From Variovorax paradoxus (lineage in GTDB: Bacteria > Pseudomonadota > Gammaproteobacteria > Burkholderiales > Burkholderiaceae_C): 64,000 bases of DNA. This document shows, in pieces, positions 42,264 through 51,592 of the stretch. Each line of letters starts with the position of its first letter. Position 1 is the stretch's first letter. Below the pieces are notes generated by a model. That model was not told where the DNA came from, did not search any database, and saw only the letters and a list, made by a program, of their open reading frames with translations. Made by a program: the position numbers and the translations under genes. The DNA is taken from assembly GCF_000834655.1 (NCBI RefSeq), contig NZ_JXQQ01000135.1, positions 1-64,000 of the forward strand, read 5' to 3'.

Positions 42264-43115
42264 ATGTCCACCATGACCGCTCCCCCGTCCACCCCCGCCG
42301 CTCCCGCGGCTGCTCCGGACTATGCCGCCATCAAGCAGCGCCAGCAAGCCACCTGGGCCAGTGGGGACTACACCGTCGTCGGCACCACGCTGCAGATCGT
42401 GGGCGAGACCCTGGCCGAGGCGGCCGACGTGCGCGCCGACGAGCGCGTGCTCGACGTGGCCGCCGGCAACGGCAACGCGACGCTGGCCGCCGCGCGCCGC
42501 TTCGCCAGGGTGACCTCCACCGACTACGTGCAGGCGCTGCTGGACAAGGGCCGCGCCCGGGCCGCCGCCGAAGGGCTGGACGTCGCCTTCGAGATCGCCG
42601 ACGCCGAGGCGCTGCCCTACGGAGACGCCACCTTCGACGTCGTGATGTCGACCTTCGGCGTCATGTTCGCGCCCGACCATGCGAGCGCCGCACGCGAGAT
42701 GCTGCGCGTGGTGCGCCCCGGCGGACGCATCGCCCTGGCCAACTGGACGCCGGAGGGCTTCATCGGCCGCCTCTTCAAGATCATCGGTGCCCACGTGGCG
42801 CCGCCCGCAGGCGTGCGCTCGCCCGCGCTCTGGGGCTCCGAGCCGCACCTGGTCGCGCTGTTCGGACCGCGCGCTCGCGACCTGCGCGTCGCGCACAGGA
42901 AATTCCACTTCCGCTATCGCTCGGCCGCGCACTTCGTCCAGGTGTTTCGCGAGTTCTACGGCCCGACGCACAAGGCCTTCGGCGCGCTGGATGCGGCGGG
43001 ACAGGCGGCGCTGCAGCGCGACATCACCGCACTGCTCGAGGAACTGGACATCGGTGGCGGCCGCGGCCTGGTGGTGCCCAGCGAGTATGCGGAGGTCGTG
43101 ATCACCGTGGGGTGA
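42264..43115 (+). CDS. Class I SAM-dependent methyltransferase
   Basis: A 283-residue methyltransferase. After an Ala/Pro-rich start (residues 1–18) comes the SAM-binding motif VLDVAAGNGNATLAAA, then STDYVQ, EIADAEALPYGDATFDVV and VRPGGRIALANWTPEGF. It resembles UbiE-like methyltransferase family 11 members that act on small molecules. A GAAGGAA precedes the ATG. The divergent AraC regulator probably controls it. Substrate unknown. Confidence 0.88.
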   Translation: MSTMTAPPSTPAAPAAAPDYAAIKQRQQATWASGDYTVVGTTLQIVGETLAEAADVRADERVLDVAAGNGNATLAAARRFARVTSTDYVQALLDKGRARAAAEGLDVAFEIADAEALPYGDATFDVVMSTFGVMFAPDHASAAREMLRVVRPGGRIALANWTPEGFIGRLFKIIGAHVAPPAGVRSPALWGSEPHLVALFGPRARDLRVAHRKFHFRYRSAAHFVQVFREFYGPTHKAFGALDAAGQAALQRDITALLEELDIGGGRGLVVPSEYAEVVITVG

Positions 43116-43187
43116 GGGTGGGGGGTGAGGGTAGGGCGGGAGGACCTGTCCGGCGGGGTGGTTCGCCCCGGTTCGCCGGAGCCTCCG

Positions 43188-44195
43188 TCAACGTGGAAGC
43201 GGAACAGCCGCCCGGAGCCGGTCGGAGGACAGCAGGCCCTCGAACCAGTCGATGGTCTTGCGCAAGCCTTCCTCGAGGCTGACCCTCGGCTCCCAGCCGA
43301 ACATCTGCCTGGCCGCGCCGACATCGGGCCGGCGCTGCAGCGGATCGTCGGAAGGCAGCGGTGCGAAGGCGAGCATCGACGAGGAGCCCGTGAGCTCGAT
43401 GACCAACCTCGCAAGATCGCGCACGGTGAACTCCTCCGGATTGCCGATGTTCACCGGCCCCGGTCCGCCCGGCTCGGCCTCCATGAACCGGGCAAGCCCG
43501 TCGACCAGGTCGTCCACGAAGCAGAAGCTTCGCGTCTGCTGGCCTTGTCCGTAGACGGTGATCGGCTCGCCGCGCAGCGCCTGGACGATGAAGTTCGGCA
43601 CCACGCGTCCGTCTTTCGGGTCCATGCGCGGACCGTAGGCGTTGAAGATGCGCGCCACGCGGATGTCCACCCCGTGCTGGCGGTGGTAGTCGAAGAACAA
43701 GGTCTCGGCGCAGCGCTTGCCTTCGTCGTAGCAGCTGCGCACGCCGATCGGATTGACGTTGCCCCAGTAGCTCTCCGGCTGCGGATGCACTTGGGGGTCG
43801 CCGTACACCTCGCTGGTCGATGCCTGCAGGATGCGTGCGTCCGTCCGCCTGGCGAGTTCGAGCATGTGGATGGCACCGAGGACATTGGTCTTGGTCGTCT
43901 GCACCGGGTCGTGCTGGTAGTGGACAGGCGAGGCGGGGCTTGCAAGGTTGTAGATGCGATCGATCCCCGCCTCCACAGACGTCGGCAGCGAAAGCGGCAG
44001 GGTCACGTCGTGGCGCATCAGTTCGAAGCGCGCATTGCCCAGCAGATGCTCCACGTTGCGCCGGGTGCCGGTGAAGAAGTTGTCCACGCACAGCACCCGG
44101 TGGCCTTGGGAAAGAAGCCGCTCGCAGAGATGGCTGCCCAGGAAGCCCGCGCCTCCGGTCACGAGGACGTGGCGCTGGGGGCTGTCGATATGCAT
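43188..44195 (-). CDS. NAD-dependent SDR: UDP-glucuronate decarboxylase (UDP-xylose synthase)-like
   Basis: A 335-residue extended SDR. TGGAGFLGSHL binds NAD, STSEVYGDP holds the active-site Ser/Glu and SCYDEGKRCAE holds the catalytic Tyr and Lys (YxxxK). The pattern with DNFFTGTRRNVEHL, ARIFNAYGPRM and SFCFVDDLVDG is that of UDP-glucuronate decarboxylases, which yield UDP-xylose. ATG 44195 has GGGAG eight bases upstream; 44222 is an alternative. It is the last gene of a four-gene minus-strand operon and would supply a nucleotide sugar to it. Confidence 0.88.
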   Translation of the reverse strand: MHIDSPQRHVLVTGGAGFLGSHLCERLLSQGHRVLCVDNFFTGTRRNVEHLLGNARFELMRHDVTLPLSLPTSVEAGIDRIYNLASPASPVHYQHDPVQTTKTNVLGAIHMLELARRTDARILQASTSEVYGDPQVHPQPESYWGNVNPIGVRSCYDEGKRCAETLFFDYHRQHGVDIRVARIFNAYGPRMDPKDGRVVPNFIVQALRGEPITVYGQGQQTRSFCFVDDLVDGLARFMEAEPGGPGPVNIGNPEEFTVRDLARLVIELTGSSSMLAFAPLPSDDPLQRRPDVGAARQMFGWEPRVSLEEGLRKTIDWFEGLLSSDRLRAAVPLPR

Positions 44196-44312
44196 GAGGG
44201 GTTCTCCCGCTTTCTTGTTCAACGGCCAATGGCCAGGTGGTCGCTGCCGGCAAGACCGGTGCCGGGGACGGAGGCTTTCATGGAGGGAGTTGCAATGCCG
44301 TGGCGTCGGCCG

Positions 44313-45092
44313 TCAACCGGCGACGCGAAACCGCAGCAGATATCCAAGCGCCTTGACGCCGTCGCGCCAGTTGATCTTCTTGCCCTCTTTCGCGGTGCGG
44401 CCGCGATAGCCGATGGGGACCTCGCGCATGTCCCACCGTCGGGCCCGCACGATTTGCGCGCTGATCTGGATCTCGCAGCCGAAATCGGCGCACGTGATCT
44501 CGAGGGTGTCGTTCACTTCCTTGGTGAACATCTTGTAGCAGACCTCGATGTCGGAGATCCACTTCCAGTAGAGGAGCCCGAAGAGCGTCGAGATCACCCA
44601 GTTCGCCGCCGCTTGCTGGAAGGAGATGAACTTCGCCCGGCCCATCCGCCTGCCCTTGAACCTCGATCCGTACACCACGTGGGCGGCTTTCTGGTTGACG
44701 ATCAGGTCGTACATGGGGCGCCAATCCTGCGGGTCGTATTCGAGGTCCGCATCCTGGACGACGATGACGTCTCCCGTCGCTGCGGCCAGGCCCGTCGTGA
44801 GGCCCGCACCCTTGCCCCGGTTGCGCTCGTGATAAAGCGCGCGAACGGTGATGCGGGCGGCCGCCGGCCCGCCGTTGCAGACAAAATTCCCGCCGCTGTC
44901 GATGCTCATGTGAGAGACCGCGCGCCGGTCGTCCGGAAACGTGGCCCGGATCCATTCGCGGGTGCCATCGACGGAGCCGTCGTCGACCAGAAGAATCTCC
45001 TTGTCCACCTCGGGAAGGGCCCTGGATACGGCGACGAGGACGCTGGGCAGCGTCCGGACTTCGTTGAGGACGGGGATGACGATGGAGAGCAT
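44313..45092 (-). CDS. Glycosyltransferase family 2, polyprenyl-phosphate sugar transferase type
   Basis: A 259-residue GT2 enzyme of the dolichol-phosphate-mannose-synthase kind, which transfers a sugar from a nucleotide donor to polyprenyl phosphate at the membrane. LSIVIPVLNE, LLVDDGSVDGT, NRGKGAGLTTG and the metal-binding VVQDADLEYDP are clear. A loop with FQQAAANWVISTLFGLLY may dip into the membrane; there is no C-terminal pair of helices. It starts 50 bases after the UbiA-like gene. Confidence 0.88.
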   Translation of the reverse strand: MLSIVIPVLNEVRTLPSVLVAVSRALPEVDKEILLVDDGSVDGTREWIRATFPDDRRAVSHMSIDSGGNFVCNGGPAAARITVRALYHERNRGKGAGLTTGLAAATGDVIVVQDADLEYDPQDWRPMYDLIVNQKAAHVVYGSRFKGRRMGRAKFISFQQAAANWVISTLFGLLYWKWISDIEVCYKMFTKEVNDTLEITCADFGCEIQISAQIVRARRWDMREVPIGYRGRTAKEGKKINWRDGVKALGYLLRFRVAG

Positions 45093-45142
45093 GAGGGGCG
45101 ATGCCTGTTGGGTGTCTGACTCTGGACGCGCGGGCGACGCGG

Positions 45143-46063
45143 CTACCACGGCGCGACGGTGGCCAGCATGGCCAGGCCGATGACGACGTGGATGTTCCTG
45201 TAGACCGTCTGCAGCCGGCGAACCGCCGGGTAGGTGAGGTCGTCCCGCAGGGCCATCCACGCTGCGCGCAGATGGATGACGTAGAGCACGGCGGCCATCG
45301 ACAGCACAAGGGGTACGAATCCGAGCAGCGCGAGCACGGTCAGCCAGCCGTACGCCGCGCTGAACAGGAACAGGCTGGCGAAAAAGCTCGTTTTCTTGCC
45401 GAACGCGACGGCGTTCGTTCGGATGCCGTTGTGCAGGTCGCCGTCGTGGTCGCGCGTCTCGTGGGTCAGGTGTCCCGCGGCAAACACCAGGCCGAAATAG
45501 CAGCCGATGGCCGCGCCGTGCGGCGAAATGGGTGCGAGGGCCGCGTAGCCCAGCAGGAAGTGGAGCGTGCCGCCGGACACATGGAGCAGCGAGTTCAGCA
45601 CCGGCACGCCCTTGCCGTGGATTCCCGGGAACGAATAGACGGCGCTCAAGACCGCGATGGTCGACGCGATAAAGAACGACGCCGGGCTCACCAAGCCGAA
45701 GATCAGCAGCGCGAGCGCCAGGAGCGCCCAAGCCAGGCGGCCCATCCGGGCGGCGTTCTCGCCCCTGGCCACGTAGGTCTGCGAGGCCCGCCGGGGGTCC
45801 TGGAGGTCGCCATGGATGCCTGCCCAGTCGTTGACGACGAAGACGTGCGCGACCAGGCAGAGATTGCCGGCAACCAGCGCGGCGATCGTGAGCAGCGTGG
45901 CGGCACTGAAATCGGCCATGGCGAAGCACGCGCCGATGACCGGTGCGCCCTGCAGCACGCAGACCTCGTCCATGCGTATGCACGACACGAGGCGCTGCAG
46001 CGAGGCGCGCGGTGCATGGGCCGGCGCGGCCCCGGTTTCGGCCCCGGTCTTCGGCTGCGTCAC
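45143..46063 (-). CDS. UbiA-superfamily prenyltransferase
   Basis: A 306-residue membrane protein with about eight or nine helices. Both aspartate motifs of UbiA enzymes are present: NDWAGIHGD after the second helix, and DHDGDLHNG in the middle. These bind the prenyl diphosphate through magnesium. The GTG start at 46063 overlaps the upstream TGA, so translation is coupled. UbiA relatives prenylate aromatics or attach phosphoribose to decaprenyl phosphate; with sugar enzymes around it the acceptor may be a sugar phosphate. The assignment to a subfamily is open. Confidence 0.82.
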   Translation of the reverse strand: MTQPKTGAETGAAPAHAPRASLQRLVSCIRMDEVCVLQGAPVIGACFAMADFSAATLLTIAALVAGNLCLVAHVFVVNDWAGIHGDLQDPRRASQTYVARGENAARMGRLAWALLALALLIFGLVSPASFFIASTIAVLSAVYSFPGIHGKGVPVLNSLLHVSGGTLHFLLGYAALAPISPHGAAIGCYFGLVFAAGHLTHETRDHDGDLHNGIRTNAVAFGKKTSFFASLFLFSAAYGWLTVLALLGFVPLVLSMAAVLYVIHLRAAWMALRDDLTYPAVRRLQTVYRNIHVVIGLAMLATVAPW

Positions 46064-48816
46064 TGGACGGCACCCTCTGCGCTGGCGCGGGATGGCTGGG
46101 CCGGCGTCGCGCCCCTGGTCCCGTGATAGAGCCTCAGCCACAGCGCATAGCCCACGTCCTGCGACCAGTAGTAGCGCCGCACGGTCGCGCTCATGTCGTT
46201 GTGATAGAGCAGGGGCGGATTGCCGGCCAGTGCAGAGAAGTCATTGGCCGCCAGCTCCCGCAGGAGCCGGGTGGCCTCGGTCTTCACGGCCGCACTCTGC
46301 GGGGCGCCGTCGATCTGCTGCACGAGCGCCGCGGCCCGCGCCCACACTTCCTGGCCGGGAGCGGCGGGCTGCAGGCGCGATGCCGGCAACTGCAGCGGGC
46401 AACCCGCGCGATGCAGGTCCGCCTGGCGAAGGATCGCCATGGGCGGGGCGCCCGCGTAGTAGACCCAGAGGCTGCTGTCGTCGGCTTTTCGCATGAGCGC
46501 TTCGCACAGCGAGCGCGCCCCGGAAGGGTCCCGCTCGGCCAGGAGCATGTAGATGTGCATCTGGATGCCGATGTCGGCCGGGTTCGGGTCCGCGCCCGGG
46601 TCCAGGCACTGGTAGTCGTCGCGCTTGGCGAGCCACGTGCGATACAGCCCGTCGCCGGTACGAAACTTCCGCATGACCCCGAGCGCCGTCTCGAGCTGTG
46701 CGCTGTCTTCGCCCGGCGCCACGCGCCACACCAGCGCGGTGTCGTCCGAGTCGGGCGTGATGGCGCAACCCAGCACGCCGATGGTCGGCGCATCGGGCCG
46801 GCCGTGATAGCGCACGAGACCGCCGGCCTCGATCTGGCTGCGCAGGAAGCCGCGCGCCCGGGCCAGCATGCCCTGCATCCGTGCGGCGTCCGCGACCGGG
46901 CCCGCAACGTCGAGCATGATCGCGTTGAGGTAGGTGTTCATCTCGGGCTGCGGCTTCTCGAAGCGCGGCTCTCCTGTGAACGAGGTGAGCCAGTAGCCCT
47001 GCGCCTGCTGTCCGCTGGCAATGCGCTCGACCGCCTGCCGGGATGCATATCGCAGGAAGCGCTCCGCCGGATCGGCGGCGTCGTCGGCTTTCAGTTCGAA
47101 GGCGCGTTCGCGCAGGAGCCGGACCTCGCCACCGGCATGTGCACGAACCAGGACCGCCAGCACATGCCTGCCGGGCGCAAGGCCGCCGACCGGCACGCGC
47201 AGCCTCCACCCCGCGGGGCTCGTCTCGCCGAGCGTGCGGGCCACGTCCGGCCGCTCGAAGAACTGGCTCGTTCCCGCCACCTCGCGTCCATCGATGAGCA
47301 ACGCGATGTCCCGCGGCGAGCTCGAATCCACGAGCGTCCATCCGGCGACATCGAGTTGCCGCTCCATCAGGTCGCCCGCCGCGGCGTCACGGACGGCCAC
47401 GTCGACCGTGTCGATCAGGTCCACGTTGCCTTGCAGGTCCATGAAGAGATCGGCCGGTGCGCGCGGGTGCTTCAGCTCGGCGATGAACGCGGCATTGCGC
47501 CAGTCCCACATGGGCTGCATGCGGTCGTCGGCCTTGGCCGTCAACACCGCGGTGTCGGTGGCGCCGGTGTACCAGAAGGCGCCGACGGCCTGGATGCCGA
47601 TGGACACGACGCAGGCGGCACCGAACAGCGCGCGCCCGCCGCGCGACAGCGCCGCCACGATGGGTGGCAGCATCCACACGAGCAGCGGCACCATGTCCGT
47701 GAGCCATCGCGGCCCCCAGGCGATGCCCTGTCGCCAGTCGACATTCGCATAGCCGACGATTTGCACCGCCATGGCCGCGCACAGCGCCAGCGTCAACGCC
47801 CGCGTGCTGCGCTCCCGGAGCGCGAGAAGAAGCAGGCAGGGCACGAAGAGCAGGAACGGCGAGAACACGAAGAGCCCCCGCGTCGGGCTGACGAGCAGGC
47901 CGGCCACGCCTTCCAGGAGGTTGTCGTTGAAGTCGGTGGGATGCACTGCCAGCGCGTAGGCCCCGGCCACGTGGCCGACCGTTCCGAGGTTGTAGGCCAG
48001 CGTGAGGGCGACCGGCACTGCGCCCGCGAGCACGAACCAGGGCCAGCGCCTGCCCGCCCACCACAGCCCGCAGAGGCCGAGCGCGGCGGCCAGGATGGCG
48101 TCGGGCGGCCGGTTCGCTGCGATCAGTGCGCACAGGAAGCCGGCCAGCGCCACGCGCAGCGGCGTGCCCGGCCCGGTCACCAGCCACAGGGTCGCGATGA
48201 CCAGGAGTTGCGCCAGGCCGTGCATCCACAAGGCCTGGCTGCTGATCACCCAGGTGGTCGTGCCGAAGGCGAAGACGAGGCTCAGCACGATGGCGGTTCG
48301 GGGGCCGCTGCGCCTTCGCAGCAGCAGATAAAGCCAGGCCACCGATATCGCGGCGATCAGCGAAGCGCACAGCTTCTCCATCGCGCGGGCGACCTTGTCG
48401 AAGATGTGCGGGCCCCACGCAATCGACTCGAGGTAGTGCACGGCCGGCAGGTACAGCGGCGCAACCACCAGCGGCACGACGAGCGGGTACTTGGAGACCA
48501 GGTGCTCCCCTCGCCCCTTCATGATCCAGAACGCCGTGCCGGGTTCGCCCTGCGCACCTGGCGGGGTGCGGCCCAGTGCGACTTCGCTGGCGACCGGGTC
48601 CAGCACGACGCTGCCGTGCCGCACCATCGAGAACGGCAGGTACCGCGCCGCGTAGGTGTCGGCGGCCGAGATCAGGCGGCCATTGGCGTTGAAGACAAGG
48701 AACGCGACGATCGCCAGCAGGAGCGCGATGGCCGCGTCGCGGAGCGAAGACATGGCCCGCGGGGGCTGTGCTGTATCGCTTCCTGGCCGTGCGGGCACGT
48801 TTGCGCTCATCGCCAT
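46060..48816 (-). CDS. GT-C-like membrane protein fused to a terpene-cyclase-like toroid domain
   Basis: A 918-residue protein. Residues about 25–450 hold some ten hydrophobic helices with ISAADTYAARYLPFSMVRHG early on, resembling GT-C transferases that use polyprenyl-phosphate sugars. A β-rich connector follows (DVAGWTLVDSSSPRDIALLI). The C-terminal third is helical, with a QW-like GQQAQGYWL and D689-SDDTA694, the DxDDTA signature of class II terpene cyclases. Start ATG 48816 has AGGAAA just upstream; 48810 is an alternative. It is first in the operon with UbiA-like, GT2 and SDR genes, overlapping the UbiA gene by four bases. The catalytic role of either half is unproven. Confidence 0.75.
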   Translation of the reverse strand: MAMSANVPARPGSDTAQPPRAMSSLRDAAIALLLAIVAFLVFNANGRLISAADTYAARYLPFSMVRHGSVVLDPVASEVALGRTPPGAQGEPGTAFWIMKGRGEHLVSKYPLVVPLVVAPLYLPAVHYLESIAWGPHIFDKVARAMEKLCASLIAAISVAWLYLLLRRRSGPRTAIVLSLVFAFGTTTWVISSQALWMHGLAQLLVIATLWLVTGPGTPLRVALAGFLCALIAANRPPDAILAAALGLCGLWWAGRRWPWFVLAGAVPVALTLAYNLGTVGHVAGAYALAVHPTDFNDNLLEGVAGLLVSPTRGLFVFSPFLLFVPCLLLLALRERSTRALTLALCAAMAVQIVGYANVDWRQGIAWGPRWLTDMVPLLVWMLPPIVAALSRGGRALFGAACVVSIGIQAVGAFWYTGATDTAVLTAKADDRMQPMWDWRNAAFIAELKHPRAPADLFMDLQGNVDLIDTVDVAVRDAAAGDLMERQLDVAGWTLVDSSSPRDIALLIDGREVAGTSQFFERPDVARTLGETSPAGWRLRVPVGGLAPGRHVLAVLVRAHAGGEVRLLRERAFELKADDAADPAERFLRYASRQAVERIASGQQAQGYWLTSFTGEPRFEKPQPEMNTYLNAIMLDVAGPVADAARMQGMLARARGFLRSQIEAGGLVRYHGRPDAPTIGVLGCAITPDSDDTALVWRVAPGEDSAQLETALGVMRKFRTGDGLYRTWLAKRDDYQCLDPGADPNPADIGIQMHIYMLLAERDPSGARSLCEALMRKADDSSLWVYYAGAPPMAILRQADLHRAGCPLQLPASRLQPAAPGQEVWARAAALVQQIDGAPQSAAVKTEATRLLRELAANDFSALAGNPPLLYHNDMSATVRRYYWSQDVGYALWLRLYHGTRGATPAQPSRASAEGAVQ

Positions 48817-48928
48817 GCTTTCCTGGTGCCAGCGCGTGGCGCGGGGGTTCGTGGGTTCTATGCTGGGCGGCAATTATGACTTCGTAAACTAGAGTTAACA
48901 GTTTTGCCGTCCCGCGGCCGGAGTCTTC
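48817..48928. promoter_or_regulatory. Divergent promoter region of the glycan cluster
   Basis: The 112-base spacer becomes AT-rich around 48870–48905 (AATTATGACTTCGTAAACTA, GAGTTAACAG). Both the four-gene operon and the double glycosyltransferase gene must start here. TTAAC and TATGAC are plausible promoter pieces but no strong box pair is clear. Confidence 0.45.
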
Positions 48929-51592
48929 ATGCAGCGCCGCCCATCTGGCGATCGGCATCCATTGCCGGCCGATCTCGCCATCTTCACGATTTGTGCAAGC
49001 AACTATCTGGCCCATGCGTGCGTGCTCGCCGCCTCGGTGCGAGAGCATCAACCGGGGGCCACGCTCGTCGTCTTCCTGCTCGACGAGCCGCCTGCCGGCG
49101 TCCAGCTGCCCGGATTCGTGCACGTCGTCGCGGCCGAGGCGACGCTCGACCACAAGGAGTGGAACCATCGGCGATGCCACTACAGCATCCTGGAATTCGC
49201 AACGAGCGTGAAGCCGGCGTGCTTTCGCTACCTGTTCGACCAAGGCGTGCGGCGCGCCGTGTACCTCGATCCCGACACCCGGCTCTATCGCCGGGTCGAT
49301 CAGTTCTGGAGCGGCGATGCGAGCGATGCCGAACTGGTGCTCACGCCGCACATCCTGTCGCCCTTGCCGGACGACGGATGCATGCCGGACGACCTCGTCA
49401 TCCTGCGTGCCGGCCTCTACAACCTGGGGTTCGCGGCACTGCGCGACACCGAGCGCGCGCGCTCCCTGCTCGCGTGGTGGGACCACAAGCTGCACACGCT
49501 CTGCCTGGAGGACGTGCGCACCGGCGTCTTCACCGACCAGAAGTGGATGGACTTCGCGCCGCTGCTCGTCCCCGGCGCCACCGTGCTGCGGCACGCGGGC
49601 TTCAACGCCGCCTACTGGAACCTGCACGAACGCACGCCTCGCTGGGTGGACGGCCAATGGCGCATGGAAGACCCGGCCGGCGATGCGCATGACCTGGTCT
49701 TCTTCCACTTCAGCGGCTTCAACCCGGACGTGAAGCAGCTCTCGCGCTACGAGAGCCGTTTCGGCTGGAACCTTCCGGGGGATGCGCAACGCCTCTTCGG
49801 CGACTACGCAAAGGCGCTGATCGACGCCGGCATCGCCCGGTTTCGCGCGCTGGGCATTCCGCAGGTCGCCTTTGCCGACGGTACGGCGTGGGACCTCGTG
49901 TGCCGCGCGCTGTACCGCGAGTCGCTCGCCGAGCGGCTGGACCTGGGCGATCCGCTGGAGGAGCCGCACTTCGTCGAGTGGGCCGCCAGCCAGGCGCCGG
50001 GCGACCACCTGACACGCTATGCCCGCGCCGTGCTGCGCATGCGCAGCGACCTGGTGGGCAGCTTCGACGATGGCCGCAACATCGCCGGACTGATGGCGTG
50101 GATGCGGACCTCGGGCCGGCACGAGGCCGGCCTCTCGGCGGAGCTGGTCGAGCGCCTGGGCGTGCCCGGCAAGTCGCCGCGCATGCGCGCGAACTACGTG
50201 GGCTATCTCCGCTCGCACCTGGGCGTCGGGGAAGCGGCCCGCAATAGCGTCGCGGCGCTCGATGCGGCAGGCGTGGCCGTCCACAGCCACGACATCTCGC
50301 CTGAAGCGGCGGCGCCGACGGGCGAGTACGCGCTCGCGGGGCGGCGCTGGCCTGCCAGCGGCGCCGCGGCCACCATCCTGGCCTGCAACGCCGACATGCT
50401 GCCGGATGTGCTGTCCAGGCTGCCGGCGCACCTTCTCGCCCCGTATCGCATCGGGTGCTGGTATTGGGAGACCCCCGACTTTCCCGACGCATGGACGGAC
50501 CGCTTCGATCTGGTGGACGAAGTCTGGGCCGGCACGCAATTCATCGCCGATGCCATCGGGCAGAAGACCAGGATTCCCGTCATCGTCATGCCGCCGATGG
50601 TGATGCCGCCGCCCATCGCAAGAAACCGCGAATGGCTCGCGAGCCTGCTGCCTGAAGCGGCGCACGATGAGTTCACCTTCCTGTTCCAGTTCGACGTGGC
50701 CTCCGTCCCGTTCCGCAAGAACCCGGAGGGCGTGGTGGCCGCCTTCGTCGAAGCGTTCCTGCCTGACGAGCCGGTGCGGCTGGTCGTCAAGGCGCTCAAC
50801 GGCCAGGCGGCTCCCGAACTGATGGCGTCGCTTCGCGAAGCGTCCCGCGGGCATCGCGTCACTTTTCTCACTGCTGCGCTGGAGAGCGCCGATCGCTTCC
50901 GGCTCCTGGCTTCGGTCGACAGTTTCGTCTCGCTGCATCGGGCCGAAGGCTTCGGCCTGTCGATCGCGGAGGCGATGGCCTATGGCCTGCCGGTGGTGGC
51001 CACGGGCTGGAGCGGAAATGTCGATTTCACGCACGCCGGCAATTCGGCCCTGGTGCCCTTCGATCTCGTTCGCAGCGACGCCGCCCACGGACCTTATGCG
51101 GCAGGCACGCTCTGGGCCGAGCCCAGGCTCGACGCGGCGGCCCGGCTGATGCGGCGCGTATGGCAGGACCCTGCATGGCGCGCGCAGATCGCGCGGGCCG
51201 GCCAGGAAACGGTGGCTGCAAAGTTCTCGGCCGCGGCGGTCGGCTCTGCGATGCGCGAGCGCCTCGACCGGATCGCAAGCGCGCCTCAGGTCCAGGCCAG
51301 CCTGCGGGAGCCGTCGGCAGCCGGGCAGGCCGGCCGGGTGCCGGCCTCCGCAACGCCGCTCCTGGTGCGGGTGATGCGCGACGTGCTGAGTTTTCCCGGC
51401 TACTACTTCGTGCGGCTTCCGCGCGTACCGCTGCTGCTATGGCGCCATGGAATTGCGGGCACGTTGACGAGGGCCGAACTGGTCACCAGCGCGGATGTGG
51501 ACATCAAGGGGCAATACCTCGTCACCCATGTCCTGACGAGATGGCGCAGGCGCATCCTGCGCTGGCGGCAAGACGGCTGGCTGCGGCGATAG
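48929..51592 (+). CDS. Two-domain glycosyltransferase (GT-A-like plus GT4-like)
   Basis: An 887-residue cytoplasmic protein. Residues about 12–290 are a GT-A-like domain (FTICASNYLAHACVLAASVR, YLDPDTRLY with Asp114-x-Asp116 as metal site, then FFHFSGFNP), similar to GT8-type enzymes. Residues about 405–800 are a GT-B/GT4-like domain: MRANYVGYLRSHLGVGEAAR, CWYWETPDFP and the donor site SLHRAEGFGLSIAEAMAYGLP. A C-terminal basic, partly hydrophobic tail may touch the membrane. The GGAG before the ATG fits. It could add two sugars in sequence to the product of the divergent operon. Confidence 0.85.
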   Translation: MQRRPSGDRHPLPADLAIFTICASNYLAHACVLAASVREHQPGATLVVFLLDEPPAGVQLPGFVHVVAAEATLDHKEWNHRRCHYSILEFATSVKPACFRYLFDQGVRRAVYLDPDTRLYRRVDQFWSGDASDAELVLTPHILSPLPDDGCMPDDLVILRAGLYNLGFAALRDTERARSLLAWWDHKLHTLCLEDVRTGVFTDQKWMDFAPLLVPGATVLRHAGFNAAYWNLHERTPRWVDGQWRMEDPAGDAHDLVFFHFSGFNPDVKQLSRYESRFGWNLPGDAQRLFGDYAKALIDAGIARFRALGIPQVAFADGTAWDLVCRALYRESLAERLDLGDPLEEPHFVEWAASQAPGDHLTRYARAVLRMRSDLVGSFDDGRNIAGLMAWMRTSGRHEAGLSAELVERLGVPGKSPRMRANYVGYLRSHLGVGEAARNSVAALDAAGVAVHSHDISPEAAAPTGEYALAGRRWPASGAAATILACNADMLPDVLSRLPAHLLAPYRIGCWYWETPDFPDAWTDRFDLVDEVWAGTQFIADAIGQKTRIPVIVMPPMVMPPPIARNREWLASLLPEAAHDEFTFLFQFDVASVPFRKNPEGVVAAFVEAFLPDEPVRLVVKALNGQAAPELMASLREASRGHRVTFLTAALESADRFRLLASVDSFVSLHRAEGFGLSIAEAMAYGLPVVATGWSGNVDFTHAGNSALVPFDLVRSDAAHGPYAAGTLWAEPRLDAAARLMRRVWQDPAWRAQIARAGQETVAAKFSAAAVGSAMRERLDRIASAPQVQASLREPSAAGQAGRVPASATPLLVRVMRDVLSFPGYYFVRLPRVPLLLWRHGIAGTLTRAELVTSADVDIKGQYLVTHVLTRWRRRILRWRQDGWLRR

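Noticed and set aside
47387..51088. 1233-codon open frame on the minus strand
   Set aside because: It crosses the divergent promoter and shadows two recognised glycan genes; no domain is visible.
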